A stretch of DNA of 20,338 bases, taken from contig JAKSLX010000034.1 of the NCBI GenBank assembly GCA_024400915.1, positions 1 to 20,338 of the forward strand, read 5' to 3'. Below are positions 7,563-13,428 of the stretch, piece after piece (within the stretch, counting starts at the first letter, position 1; the number at the start of each line of letters is the position of its first letter). The DNA comes from Treponema sp. (GTDB taxonomy: Bacteria > Spirochaetota > Spirochaetia > Treponematales > Treponemataceae). Below the pieces are notes generated by a model, which was not told the DNA's origin, ran no database searches, and worked only from the letters and a program-made list of their open reading frames with translations. The position numbers were made by a program, and so were the translations under genes.

Positions 7563-7569
7563 TCATCAT
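7120..7569 (-). CDS. Overlapping lysis-cassette frame A: N-terminal TM plus coiled coil (i-spanin/Rz-like topology)
   Basis: The 149-aa product has a short cytoplasmic start, a transmembrane helix (about residues 8-29, AILWFTIGAFVALCVSSAVFAG) and a long charged helical region, the plan of an inner-membrane spanin (Rz). No sequence family is recognised with certainty. Codon use (GGA, AGA, CTT, GTT, GAA) matches neighbouring genes, so this is likely the older of the two overlapping frames. Its ATG overlaps the holin-like stop (ATGA) and AAGGGG lies just upstream; the second ATG at 7566 has better spacing. Position right after endolysin and holin supports a lysis role. Confidence 0.7.
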   Translation of the reverse strand: MMNGKDKAILWFTIGAFVALCVSSAVFAGFDRHAERKADQRVSEYVERSENAESIADGIQQRAGKLEEQVLSVGIKTSECVVELRECVTELGGLQDDCDRIAEAGRGIAVSVDGIERRILVCLQILGVSEEDEELLDGYGLELYDPGGR

Positions 7570-7799
7570 TTCCCCTTAACGGCACTTACCACCGTTGAAA
7601 CGTCCGTCCAAGTTGTAAAAAACAGCAGCAGAATACAGATTGCACCAGGAACACCAAAAGCACATGCCACAATCTGCCATACAGCTTTAAGCACCAAAGA
7701 TGCAATTCCACAACCAATAGAAGACAAGCCGAAAAGAAAAGCCAGAACTCTACGCATTGACCATTCCCCGGTACTTTCCTTGAATGCACTCAAAATCAC
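7566..7799 (-). CDS. Small two-TM membrane protein, holin-like
   Basis: The 77-aa product has two hydrophobic segments (RRVLAFLFGLSSIGCGIASLVL and IVACAFGVPGAICILLLFF) separated by a short loop, and a short polar tail. Size, topology and position directly behind the endolysin fit a holin, the pore former that lets the lysin reach the wall. The frame is open to a GTG at 7808, but that codon abuts AAGGA with no spacing; the GTG at 7799 has AAGGAG eight bases upstream and lies just past the endolysin stop, so I prefer it. The stop overlaps the spanin-like ATG. The holin role is inferred from context. Confidence 0.7.
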   Translation of the reverse strand: MILSAFKESTGEWSMRRVLAFLFGLSSIGCGIASLVLKAVWQIVACAFGVPGAICILLLFFTTWTDVSTVVSAVKGK

Positions 7800-7801
7800 A
7801 G

Positions 7802-8440
7802 CTAACACTCCTTAAACATTCTCACAAGGTGAGCATGTTTTAACTCATTATTTTCAGGCCTTATCATATGGCGAAAATCAGCCATAGACATAACAATGTC
7901 ATTGCCGTTTACATTCTTGTAGCCGGTCCTATAATCGCCAAATGGATCATCAATAATCCAGTTCTTGATTTGACCGTAAGAATCCCTTTCATAACCTACA
8001 AGACAGACTACATGTCCAATATCCTTTCCGTTATATTTGAAAAGTCCTCTCAAAGCCGCAGAGCCGCCGTCATCAAGAGTTCTCGTCAAATCAGAAATAC
8101 TTCTGTGTTCTCCCCATTCAACAGCAAGCTTACCATTGGTAATAAGCTTTTTTTCTTCCAGGAACAGATTAGTTCCATAGCATAAAATCTCATGCCACTC
8201 ATTAGGCGGATATAATCCTTTAGGGTCTTTTTTATGCCACAAATCCTGCACCTGTTTATCTGTCAGAATGAAATTCATCAGAGCATCAGCAGGTGTTTTA
8301 AAAATTGAATTAACAAAACTTTCTACAGGCCAGTTAGCAGAACTCAAAGCACTAATCATTGCAGTAACATTGCATGAACGATTAGGCTTAAGAGCGTTGG
8401 CTCTCTGCGAGTAGTAAGGCTTGTCTTTACTGTTATTCAT
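7802..8440 (-). CDS. C39-like cysteine peptidase, probable endolysin
   Basis: The 212-aa protein fits the peptidase C39-like papain fold. The candidate nucleophile is C23 (YYSQRANALKPNRSCNVTAM), the histidine H143 in IGHVVCLVGYE, and the acidic residue follows in WIIDDPFGDY (164-165). There is no signal peptide, so it would need the holin to reach the peptidoglycan. C39-like domains are used as peptidoglycan amidase/peptidase lysins in several phages. It stands first in the lysis cassette, in the slot of Mu lys (gp22). A GGGAGGA precedes the ATG and a terminator lies 33 bp upstream, so a promoter may lie between them. Fold call good; exact bond cleaved unknown. Confidence 0.82.
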   Translation of the reverse strand: MNNSKDKPYYSQRANALKPNRSCNVTAMISALSSANWPVESFVNSIFKTPADALMNFILTDKQVQDLWHKKDPKGLYPPNEWHEILCYGTNLFLEEKKLITNGKLAVEWGEHRSISDLTRTLDDGGSAALRGLFKYNGKDIGHVVCLVGYERDSYGQIKNWIIDDPFGDYRTGYKNVNGNDIVMSMADFRHMIRPENNELKHAHLVRMFKEC

Positions 8441-8472
8441 ACATTCCTCCCAAGCATTACTGTAATAGACAT

Positions 8473-8502
8473 AAAAAAACCACCGGCTTTTACAGTCGGT
8501 GG
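8473..8502 (-). terminator. Intrinsic terminator before the lysis cassette
   Basis: Minus strand: CCACCG and CGGTGG pair over 6 bp, extended by one further pair across a mismatch, around a TGTAAAA loop, followed by seven Ts. It lies between the 104-aa gene and the endolysin and shares its loop sequence with the hairpin at 4680-4708. Confidence 0.8.
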
Positions 8503-8523
8503 CTCAGTGGTATGCAGAAAGCA

Positions 8524-8838
8524 TCAGCCAAAGTTTTCAATTCTATGTTTAAGCTTCATAGCCCGTTCTTTCTGGTCTTCCATAAGAAGATTGTATAGCA
8601 TGCCCTGTATACTGTCCGGCGCATCGCTGGCAGTTCCACGCATTTTGTCCACTTCTTTTGCGACTTCAGCTTCAGATGCTTTGTAGTCCTCCCAGCGTTT
8701 CTTAGCTCTGTTATAAAAAAAACTGGCACAGTCTGTGTCTCCGTGAGCCTGAGCTTCTTCAGCATGGTCCATAAGCATGGAACAATCCTTCAAGTCGTCC
8801 TTTTCCATCTGCATTTTGTGTTTAAGATAATTTCCCAT
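8524..8838 (-). CDS. Hypothetical phage protein (104 aa), helical
   Basis: The product (starts MGNYLKHKMQMEKDDLKDCSML) is highly charged and predicted helical throughout, with HAEEAQAHGDTDCASFFYNRAKKRWEDY in the middle, which resembles a helical-hairpin repeat. No family is recognised. AGGAGA eight bases before the ATG supports the start. It is the last gene of a three-gene group (9243, 8850, 8524) upstream of the lysis cassette and is closed by the terminator at 8473-8502. It may be a structural or assembly component. Confidence 0.75.
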   Translation of the reverse strand: MGNYLKHKMQMEKDDLKDCSMLMDHAEEAQAHGDTDCASFFYNRAKKRWEDYKASEAEVAKEVDKMRGTASDAPDSIQGMLYNLLMEDQKERAMKLKHRIENFG

Positions 8839-8849
8839 AATTTGGTCTC

Positions 8850-9182
8850 CTATGATTTAATCTGATTGTAAAGGTCATCAAGAGCTTCACCATCAATGCC
8901 AACTGTTCCAATCATTGGAATGTTAATGTCAAAATGATTTGCTCCCAATTTCTCCCTTATCTCAATCAGAATGTTCTCGTCAATTGATTCACCGTCAATA
9001 ATTCCAGTTGCGGCAAGAATAGGATTCTTTGCAAGCTCAGGAATCACATTGTCTATGTTGTTCATTGCACGGTTCACAACTACCGCCATAACAACACGTT
9101 TACCTTCGCCCGGAATCTTATTGATGATGTTTTTCTCAATCCATTTAGTGATTTTACTTTTTGCATCTGCAATTAAAACCAT
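8850..9182 (-). CDS. Hypothetical phage protein (110 aa)
   Basis: The 110-aa product starts MVLIADAKSKITKWIEKNI and contains a conserved-looking segment GKRVVMAVVVNRAMNNIDNVIPELAKNP, followed by a second half rich in Gly/Asp/Ile (IGTVGIDGEALDDLYNQIKS). There is no transmembrane segment or signal peptide. No function is recognised. GAGGG lies before the ATG, just downstream of a strong hairpin terminator, so expression depends on read-through. It travels with the 177-aa coiled-coil gene and the 104-aa gene. Confidence 0.75.
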   Translation of the reverse strand: MVLIADAKSKITKWIEKNIINKIPGEGKRVVMAVVVNRAMNNIDNVIPELAKNPILAATGIIDGESIDENILIEIREKLGANHFDINIPMIGTVGIDGEALDDLYNQIKS

Positions 9183-9195
9183 TGTTTACCCTCGC

Positions 9196-9223
9196 AAAAG
9201 GGGAACGCCCAAAGGCATTCCCC
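9196..9223 (-). terminator. Intrinsic terminator after the 177-aa gene
   Basis: Minus strand: GGGGAATGCC pairs with GGCGTTCCCC over 10 bp (one T-G) around a TTTG tetraloop, then TTTT. It lies 20 bp past the stop of the 177-aa gene, as often seen after strongly expressed structural genes. Confidence 0.78.
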
Positions 9224-9242
9224 CGTAAATCAGCCTGAAACG

Positions 9243-9776
9243 TTAGGCAGCTGCTCCGCCGTCAGCAGGTGTTGGTTCTGTTGGCTGAATTTCAGCAACA
9301 GCAGGACGTGGACAGATATTTGTGATTGGAATAACTGTCTTAGTCAGAGAACCGATAGTGAATCTAAGGTCTCTGATGTTGTCCTGGTTCAATGCAATGT
9401 TTGCACCAACCTGAGCATTGATAACAGCCTGTTCAGCTTTGAAGCTTGCAAGTGCTTCACTCTGAGCCTTGTCCTTTGCGTCAAGGTACTTGTAGAGTTC
9501 CAGCATCTTTACTTCGTTACGCTGGTCACTCAAGAGCATGTCGCGTTCGCTTGTAAGACGATTGATTTTCTCTTCCTGTTCCAGACGTTCGTGAAGTTCA
9601 GGTTCAGTTACAACAGAATGTCCATAAGGATTACAGTTATAACCATTAGCCATTACAGGTTGCATCATGCCACCATTGTAATAACCACCACCAAGCATTG
9701 AGAGCAAAGACGCAATGCCACCAATGTAACCACCAACAACGCCAACGCGGTCAGCAGTAGTAAATGTTACAGCCAT
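9243..9776 (-). CDS. Uncharacterised phage protein with Gly-rich hydrophobic N-terminus and coiled coil (177 aa)
   Basis: The frame is open 19 codons further upstream, but GGAGG seven bases before the ATG at 9776 fixes the start. The product begins MAVTFTTADRVGVVGGYIGG, a Gly-rich hydrophobic stretch (about 11-32), followed by Gly/Asn/Tyr/Met-rich sequence, then a coiled coil (LHERLEQEEKINRLTSERDMLL..., about 55-130) and a C-terminal segment IPITNICPRPAVAEIQP with an Ala/Thr/Pro tail. The plan and the ending resemble a family of phage proteins I have seen unannotated in low-GC phages. A strong terminator follows, suggesting high expression, so it may be a virion component. Function unknown. 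Confidence 0.78.
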   Translation of the reverse strand: MAVTFTTADRVGVVGGYIGGIASLLSMLGGGYYNGGMMQPVMANGYNCNPYGHSVVTEPELHERLEQEEKINRLTSERDMLLSDQRNEVKMLELYKYLDAKDKAQSEALASFKAEQAVINAQVGANIALNQDNIRDLRFTIGSLTKTVIPITNICPRPAVAEIQPTEPTPADGGAAA

Positions 9777-9910
9777 ATATAGCCTCCAAAATAGAATTTC
9801 TGCCAGAAGCAGATGTTCCAAATGTACAGCCATTTGACTTCACAGGTTCATTTAGAATTTCAGCGAGATGTTTAGATTTTTAAAGTTTGAATTAATTAAG
9901 CAGGAAAGGA

Positions 9911-10144
9911 TTAAGGATTGTTAAGAAGTTTATAGCAATCAGATAGAAAAACGATTTTGTTGTTATAGCCATTTCGTTTCATGGCTCGTTGCACGCGCAT
10001 AGAAACACACGCTTCCGTGACGTGTTCTTTGTATGCGCATTCTTTCTGACTAAGGTTGTTAGCCAGGTCCTTGATTGTGATCAGCTCTGTATACGTCAGA
10101 GCCATCTCTTTACAGATTGAACTGTTCCCTCTAGCTTGTATCAT
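9911..10144 (-). CDS. Small LuxR/GerE-like HTH protein, candidate late-gene activator
   Basis: The 77-aa protein (residues 15-70) aligns with the GerE/LuxR DNA-binding domain: LTYTELITIKDLANNLSQKE (compare L-T-x-R-E-x-E-V-L-x-L-x-A-x-G-x-S-x-K-E), then VTEACVSMRVQRAMKRNGYNNK in place of the recognition helix and the K-L-G-V-x-N-R segment. It carries no receiver or ligand-binding domain. It sits at the head of the late arm, in the functional place of Mu Mor or C, which activate late transcription; I infer the same role, though it is not a Mor/C homologue by eye. GGAGG before the ATG lies within a hairpin (10149-10166) that could limit translation. Confidence 0.7.
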   Translation of the reverse strand: MIQARGNSSICKEMALTYTELITIKDLANNLSQKECAYKEHVTEACVSMRVQRAMKRNGYNNKIVFLSDCYKLLNNP

Positions 10145-10148
10145 AAAT

Positions 10149-10166
10149 AGTCCTCCAAGTAGGACT
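10149..10166 (-). promoter_or_regulatory. Hairpin covering the SD of the GerE-like gene
   Basis: Minus strand AGTCCT and AGGACT form a 6-bp stem with an ACTTGG loop. Most of the GGAGG SD for the ATG at 10144 lies in the 3' arm, so folding would hide it. Confidence 0.4.
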
Positions 10167-10215
10167 GTATGACATCCAGCAACACTTACGGCTTTAAGAG
10201 TAGGATATAAAAATT

Positions 10216-11022
10216 TTATATTGTATAGAATGGCAGTTTAAGTTTTCCCCATACAAAAAACATAACACCAATTAAAACTGCATTTACTATAAAAAAATAA
10301 GGCCATAAATAAAGTTTTTTCTTACCAGTTAAAGTTGCAATCAGTTTTACAAAAATGAAAAGTAAATTGAACATGCAGATAAACCATAAGTCTCCAATGA
10401 ATAATAGTTTTAAACTATTGGAAGCTGCAATTTTATTCATTAAAGATTCAAAACTGTTTATGCCACCAAAAAGAATAAATGATAGAGCTGTAAAAATAGA
10501 TACCAGACCAATTAACTGATTTGTAATGTTTTTGTCGTATTCAGACATTTGTTGTGCTACCAAATCTTTCATTTCAGTTTTTACCATGTCTGCAGTACGT
10601 TTTTTTGAGATTTCATCAGACTGATTGTAAATTGCTCTTTGAGCTATAGCTAAACTACAATGATCAAAGAATTTATAAAATGCATCATATACAGCCTCAT
10701 CAACATAAATCTGATTAGGGGTTTTATCTTTACTGTTTTTAGTAATCCTTTGATTCAATGAATCCAAATGAGATGTAAGATACTCTATTGAAGCTTCTTT
10801 TTGTTCTTTTACAATCAATCCTGACAAAATAGAATAAAGAATTCTTTTATGTTTTTTAGAATAGCTGGCAAATTCTTTTACCCATGCCACAGCATTAAAT
10901 TTATCGTTTGTTAGTTCTTCAAAGATTTTTTGTAATTCTTTTTGTTGAGCAGCAAATTCATTGGAATTAGGGAGTTTGTCCCCCTCTAAATTACTGAAAA
11001 AAGATATGTCAGACTTAGCCAT
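10216..11022 (-). CDS. Multi-pass membrane protein, candidate toxin partner of the Panacea gene
   Basis: The 268-aa protein has a soluble helical N-terminal part (1-165) and three hydrophobic helices in the C-terminal third (about 169-188, 205-229 and 238-259), with lysines between (TGKKKLYLW) and a short polar end. No signal peptide. Its start overlaps the DUF4065 gene by 8 nt, so the two are co-translated. DUF4065 (Panacea) antitoxins pair with very different toxins, including ones that act on the membrane; this is the basis for a toxin call. No catalytic motif is visible. Alternatives: an abortive-infection or superinfection-exclusion effector, or an unrelated membrane protein. Confidence 0.7.
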   Translation of the reverse strand: MAKSDISFFSNLEGDKLPNSNEFAAQQKELQKIFEELTNDKFNAVAWVKEFASYSKKHKRILYSILSGLIVKEQKEASIEYLTSHLDSLNQRITKNSKDKTPNQIYVDEAVYDAFYKFFDHCSLAIAQRAIYNQSDEISKKRTADMVKTEMKDLVAQQMSEYDKNITNQLIGLVSIFTALSFILFGGINSFESLMNKIAASNSLKLLFIGDLWFICMFNLLFIFVKLIATLTGKKKLYLWPYFFIVNAVLIGVMFFVWGKLKLPFYTI

Positions 11023-11437
11023 ATTTAAAGAAAGCCTCTATATCCTTATTATGAATAGTTGTGCCTCTACCTTTTGCGTATGCTTCAATCCAAGGTCTTT
11101 GTTTGTGAGTAATATCAACTAATAAGTTTGTAGAATAGTTTGAACAATAAGAAAGCATGTTATTTACAATGTTTGCATTTGGTATTCTATGAATACCTGG
11201 TTCAGCCGCAAGACTCCATGCGCCAAAAAACTTATAGTTATGATATACAGAAGGAGACACCGGTCCATAATCCCAAGCTTCCATTTCATCTTCAAAACAT
11301 GGTTTTCCCGTTTCGACCAATACTTTAGCCTGAACAAAATAAAGCAGTTTCTGCAAGCGAAGATTTGTTACACTGCGACCTTGCGAAAGTTCGTAGTTAA
11401 TTACGTACTTTGCTACATCCAATGCACTGTATGCCAT
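11015..11437 (-). CDS. DUF4065 / Panacea-domain protein, candidate antitoxin
   Basis: The 140-aa protein matches the Panacea (DUF4065; SocA/GepA) domain end to end: SALDVAKYVINYELSQG, the signature NLRLQKLLYFVQAKVL, EDEMEAWDYGPVSPSVYHNYK, and a C-terminal IEAYAKGRGTTIHNKDIEAFF. Panacea proteins act as antitoxins for unrelated toxins and in some cases as protease adaptors. It is the first gene of a two-gene unit with the membrane protein, with its own extended -10 promoter, and a terminator isolates it from the repressor gene. That layout suggests expression in the lysogen, independent of phage control. Confidence 0.9.
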   Translation of the reverse strand: MAYSALDVAKYVINYELSQGRSVTNLRLQKLLYFVQAKVLVETGKPCFEDEMEAWDYGPVSPSVYHNYKFFGAWSLAAEPGIHRIPNANIVNNMLSYCSNYSTNLLVDITHKQRPWIEAYAKGRGTTIHNKDIEAFFKYG

Positions 11438-11461
11438 TTTTACTTACTCCTATGTTCTTTA

Positions 11462-11470
11462 ATTATAGCA
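11462..11470 (-). promoter_or_regulatory. Extended -10 promoter for the Panacea/membrane-protein unit
   Basis: Minus strand reads TGCTATAAT, a consensus extended -10, 25 bp before the ATG; AGGAG lies between. No good -35 is present 17 bp upstream; that place holds CACCCA within AAAACACCCATTT, also found near 20150. Confidence 0.7.
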
Positions 11471-11525
11471 TTATTTTGTTTAAATGGGTGTTTTTTGACG
11501 CGAAATTTATCATTTTTTCTTATAA

Positions 11526-11555
11526 TTTTAAACCCCTGCACCCATCATGCAGAGG
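11526..11555 (-). terminator. Intrinsic terminator after the repressor gene
   Basis: Minus strand CCTCTGCA pairs with TGCAGGGG over 8 bp (one T-G) around a 7-nt loop, followed by TTTAAAATT. The T run is short. It lies 8 bp past the repressor stop. Confidence 0.6.
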
Positions 11556-11563
11556 CTTAAAAC

Positions 11564-12229
11564 CTACACACTAAACTTCGATACCTTACCTTTAATCAGA
11601 TAAAGTCCTTTGATATCATTCTTATTCACGGCAGTGTCACCTTCATAATTCGGATTCACAGACCGCAAAACAAGAAATTCTTCCGTTTCTCCTGGATGTA
11701 CCGTCTTGATGACTCGCCATGCATCCGTAACAACAAGATAAGTTTCGCCCCAGAGGATTTTTTCTTCTGGCACCTTTTCGCTGATGACCACAACATCACC
11801 GTTTAGGATTTTAGGTTTCATGCTGTCACCATAAACAGGAAAGGCTGCAAGACAGTCTGCAAAGCCCGGCAATTCATAGTAACAGGTTGGCTTTGTGTTC
11901 AGCAGAGTTTCTTCAGATTCAACACTTGCCATTACATCAAAGCAATAGAACGGAATTCTGTTTGGCTTTGATTCATCACATTCAACTGCAACTGGTGCAG
12001 ATTCCACAGCATCTGATCCAATCTCTGGCGAACCTTCACCAGTCAGAAAGTAATCAGGATTAAGATTGTTTAATTTCAATCCTGTTATCAAAGAAAAAGG
12101 TGTTGATATTGCACCACGTTTATATTTTCCTAATGTACCATTAGAAATACCTAGTCTTTTTTCAATTGCTGACATTGTCAGATTGAAATAATTTAGAAGT
12201 CTTTCTACAACTTCTTCGTTATTACTCAT
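11564..12229 (-). CDS. S24-type phage repressor (HTH plus peptidase S24/LexA-like domain)
   Basis: The 221-aa protein has an N-terminal HTH (about 14-40, LNYFNLTMSAIEKRLGISNGTLGKYKRG) and a C-terminal LexA/S24 domain with YGDSMKP (Ser136) and VIKTV (Lys175), the catalytic dyad for RecA-stimulated self-cleavage. The linker (70-90) is rich in Ala/Glu/Ser; no certain cleavage dipeptide can be picked. It should act as lysogeny repressor, in the place of Mu c, though Mu c is not of the S24 type, so SOS induction is a possible difference. It is divergent from the early operon, and three 9-bp repeats lie between them. The SD is weak (AGGGA), fitting low expression. Confidence 0.9.
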   Translation of the reverse strand: MSNNEEVVERLLNYFNLTMSAIEKRLGISNGTLGKYKRGAISTPFSLITGLKLNNLNPDYFLTGEGSPEIGSDAVESAPVAVECDESKPNRIPFYCFDVMASVESEETLLNTKPTCYYELPGFADCLAAFPVYGDSMKPKILNGDVVVISEKVPEEKILWGETYLVVTDAWRVIKTVHPGETEEFLVLRSVNPNYEGDTAVNKNDIKGLYLIKGKVSKFSV

Positions 12230-12234
12230 AATTT

Positions 12235-12284
12235 AATCCCTAATATTATTAATTCCTAATATTTTTGCTTGACAGTTAGGAATT
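12235..12284. promoter_or_regulatory. Operator cluster: three AATTCCTAA-type sites
   Basis: Sites are AATCCCTAA (12235-12243), AATTCCTAA (12251-12259) and, inverted, TTAGGAATT (12276-12284). The first two are direct repeats 16 bp apart; the third lies in the spacer of the early promoter and forms an inverted pair with the second. They flank the repressor start and are the likely repressor binding sites. Confidence 0.6.
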
Positions 12285-12297
12285 ACTACGTTATATT
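12269..12297 (+). promoter_or_regulatory. Early promoter
   Basis: Consensus -35 TTGACA (12269-12274), 17-bp spacer, -10 TATATT (12292-12297). An operator-like site lies inside the spacer, so a bound repressor would block it. It drives the Ner-to-lipase operon after a leader of about 110 nt. Confidence 0.88.
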
Positions 12298-12307
12298 CTA
12301 ATCAAGT

Positions 12308-12360
12308 TCTACAAGTAGAGTAGCAAAGTGACTAGATAAACATTGAACTCTACAAGTAGA
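12308..12360 (+). repeat. Pair of near-palindromes TCTACAAGTAGA in the early leader
   Basis: Two identical 12-mers, at 12308-12319 and 12349-12360, are 41 bp apart start to start, about four helical turns. Each has perfect 5-bp inverted arms (TCTAC/GTAGA) around AA, so each could bind a dimer. They lie just downstream of the early promoter and upstream of the Ner-like gene. Confidence 0.75.
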
Positions 12361-12414
12361 TTACATTATTTATCGAAAAAATTCGACAAAAACTTAGAGA
12401 AAAAAGGAGGAATA

Positions 12415-12717
12415 ATGGCCAATGTTAAGTTAACACCAGAACAGGTTCACGAATTACTTGTGAAAGCAGTGGAACGCAGGAAGCAACAGATGATTCCTGA
12501 CGTTACGAGAGAAGAAGGAATGTACATCCAGTATCAGCTTAGGGTGAAAGGATATACATACGCAGGAATCGCAGCAGAACTTGATTGTTCACGCTCAGCA
12601 GTTCAGAAGGTGGTTACGGGTCAGGCACACAGCCGCCGTATAGAAAAAGAAGTGGCAAGTGTTCTTGGGTTTGAATCCTGGAACACCATGCTAAAAACAA
12701 TCCGCACCGTTGCGTGA
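12415..12717 (+). CDS. ner: Ner-like HTH regulator (100 aa)
   Basis: The frame is open to 12343 but GGAGG directly before the ATG at 12415 fixes the start. The 100-aa protein has a helical N-terminus (TPEQVHELLVKAVERRKQQ) and an HTH at 45-68 (KGYTYAGIAAELDCSRSAVQKVVTG) followed by RRIEKEVASVLGFESWNTM, the ending typical of Ner-type proteins, where a second helix pair precedes a Trp-containing tail. In Mu, Ner is the first early gene and turns down the early and repressor promoters. Position, size and fold agree. The palindrome pair in its leader is a candidate binding site. Symbol given by analogy. Confidence 0.78.
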   Translation: MANVKLTPEQVHELLVKAVERRKQQMIPDVTREEGMYIQYQLRVKGYTYAGIAAELDCSRSAVQKVVTGQAHSRRIEKEVASVLGFESWNTMLKTIRTVA

Positions 12718-12793
12718 TTGGGGAATGAAGAATGGAAACTGAAATTGACAGTGCCAGAACCATGAACTAACACACAACTAGGGAGGTTAAAAA

Positions 12794-12982
12794 GTGGATT
12801 TCATTCTTACAGAAGAATCAAAAGAATTCGTGAAAGGGAAATGCAAAAAACTGCAGATGCTTGCCGGACTTCTGATAACTTCTGAATCAGAAACATTGAG
12901 ACTGTTAGGTGTTGAGATAGGTGACATTTCGACAGATATCAATGATGAAATGGTAAGTGCTTTGCCGGAACATGCAGAATGA
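12794..12982 (+). CDS. Hypothetical early protein (62 aa)
   Basis: A GTG start with GGGAGG seven bases upstream gives a 62-aa acidic protein (starts MDFILTEESKEFVKGKC, contains KLQMLAGLLITSESETLRLLG, ends EMVSALPEHAE). No family is recognised. Its stop overlaps the next ATG (ATGA), so it is translationally coupled. The 76 bp before it hold no convincing gene. Confidence 0.65.
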   Translation: MDFILTEESKEFVKGKCKKLQMLAGLLITSESETLRLLGVEIGDISTDINDEMVSALPEHAE

Positions 12983-13215
12983 CACTGTTCAAAAACGGCA
13001 GAAAACCGCCTTACATGGAAAGCGAAGAAATAGACCTGAATCCGGACAAAGTAGAATTCGCAGTGCGGAACATGTCTTATGTTGGTTTGCAGGCATTCGC
13101 CGCTTACGGACTGTTAATGCTTGGAAAGTTCAAAAGCCCTGCTGAAATATGCAGAGATTTAGAAACCTTGGAGGTTACAAATGGAACAGACAATGGCTCA
13201 CACACATTGTTCTGA
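12979..13215 (+). CDS. Hypothetical early protein (78 aa)
   Basis: The ATG overlaps the preceding stop in ATGA. The product is 78 aa, with an N-terminal KNGRKPPYMESEEIDLNPD and a hydrophobic centre (YVGLQAFAAYGLLMLGKF) too short and mixed to be a sure membrane helix. No family is recognised. Its 3' end overlaps the start of the next gene by 35 nt. Confidence 0.6.
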   Translation: MTLFKNGRKPPYMESEEIDLNPDKVEFAVRNMSYVGLQAFAAYGLLMLGKFKSPAEICRDLETLEVTNGTDNGSHTLF

Positions 13216-13411
13216 AGAAACAAAAAAGGACTGCACAATCACATTCACACAAAATGATTATGCAGCCCTTATGGATAAGGTAGGCGAACTTCGCTCTGCC
13301 TTATATGAAGGAAATCAGGGAGATCCAAAAGCAGCCTGTTCTAAAGCAAGCAGAATTTTAGGACAGGTTGCGGAAATCCTGAACAAAGGAATTATAGCAA
13401 ATAACGCTTAA
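13181..13411 (+). CDS. Hypothetical early protein (76 aa)
   Basis: GGAGG seven bases before the ATG supports this 76-aa product, which starts with a His/Cys-containing MEQTMAHTHCSEETKKDC and continues as a helical protein (DYAALMDKVGELRSALYEG, ASRILGQVAEILNKG). No family is recognised. It starts within the end of the 78-aa gene and ends 17 nt before gam. Confidence 0.7.
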   Translation: MEQTMAHTHCSEETKKDCTITFTQNDYAALMDKVGELRSALYEGNQGDPKAACSKASRILGQVAEILNKGIIANNA

Positions 13412-13428
13412 GTGCGTAAGGAGAAAAC

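Noticed and set aside
7800..7808. GTG at 7808 as start of the holin-like gene
   Set aside because: It directly abuts the AAGGA of the SD; the GTG at 7799 has correct spacing.
12718..12793. Short frames (5 and 12 codons) between the Ner-like and 62-aa genes
   Set aside because: Too short and without a convincing SD.
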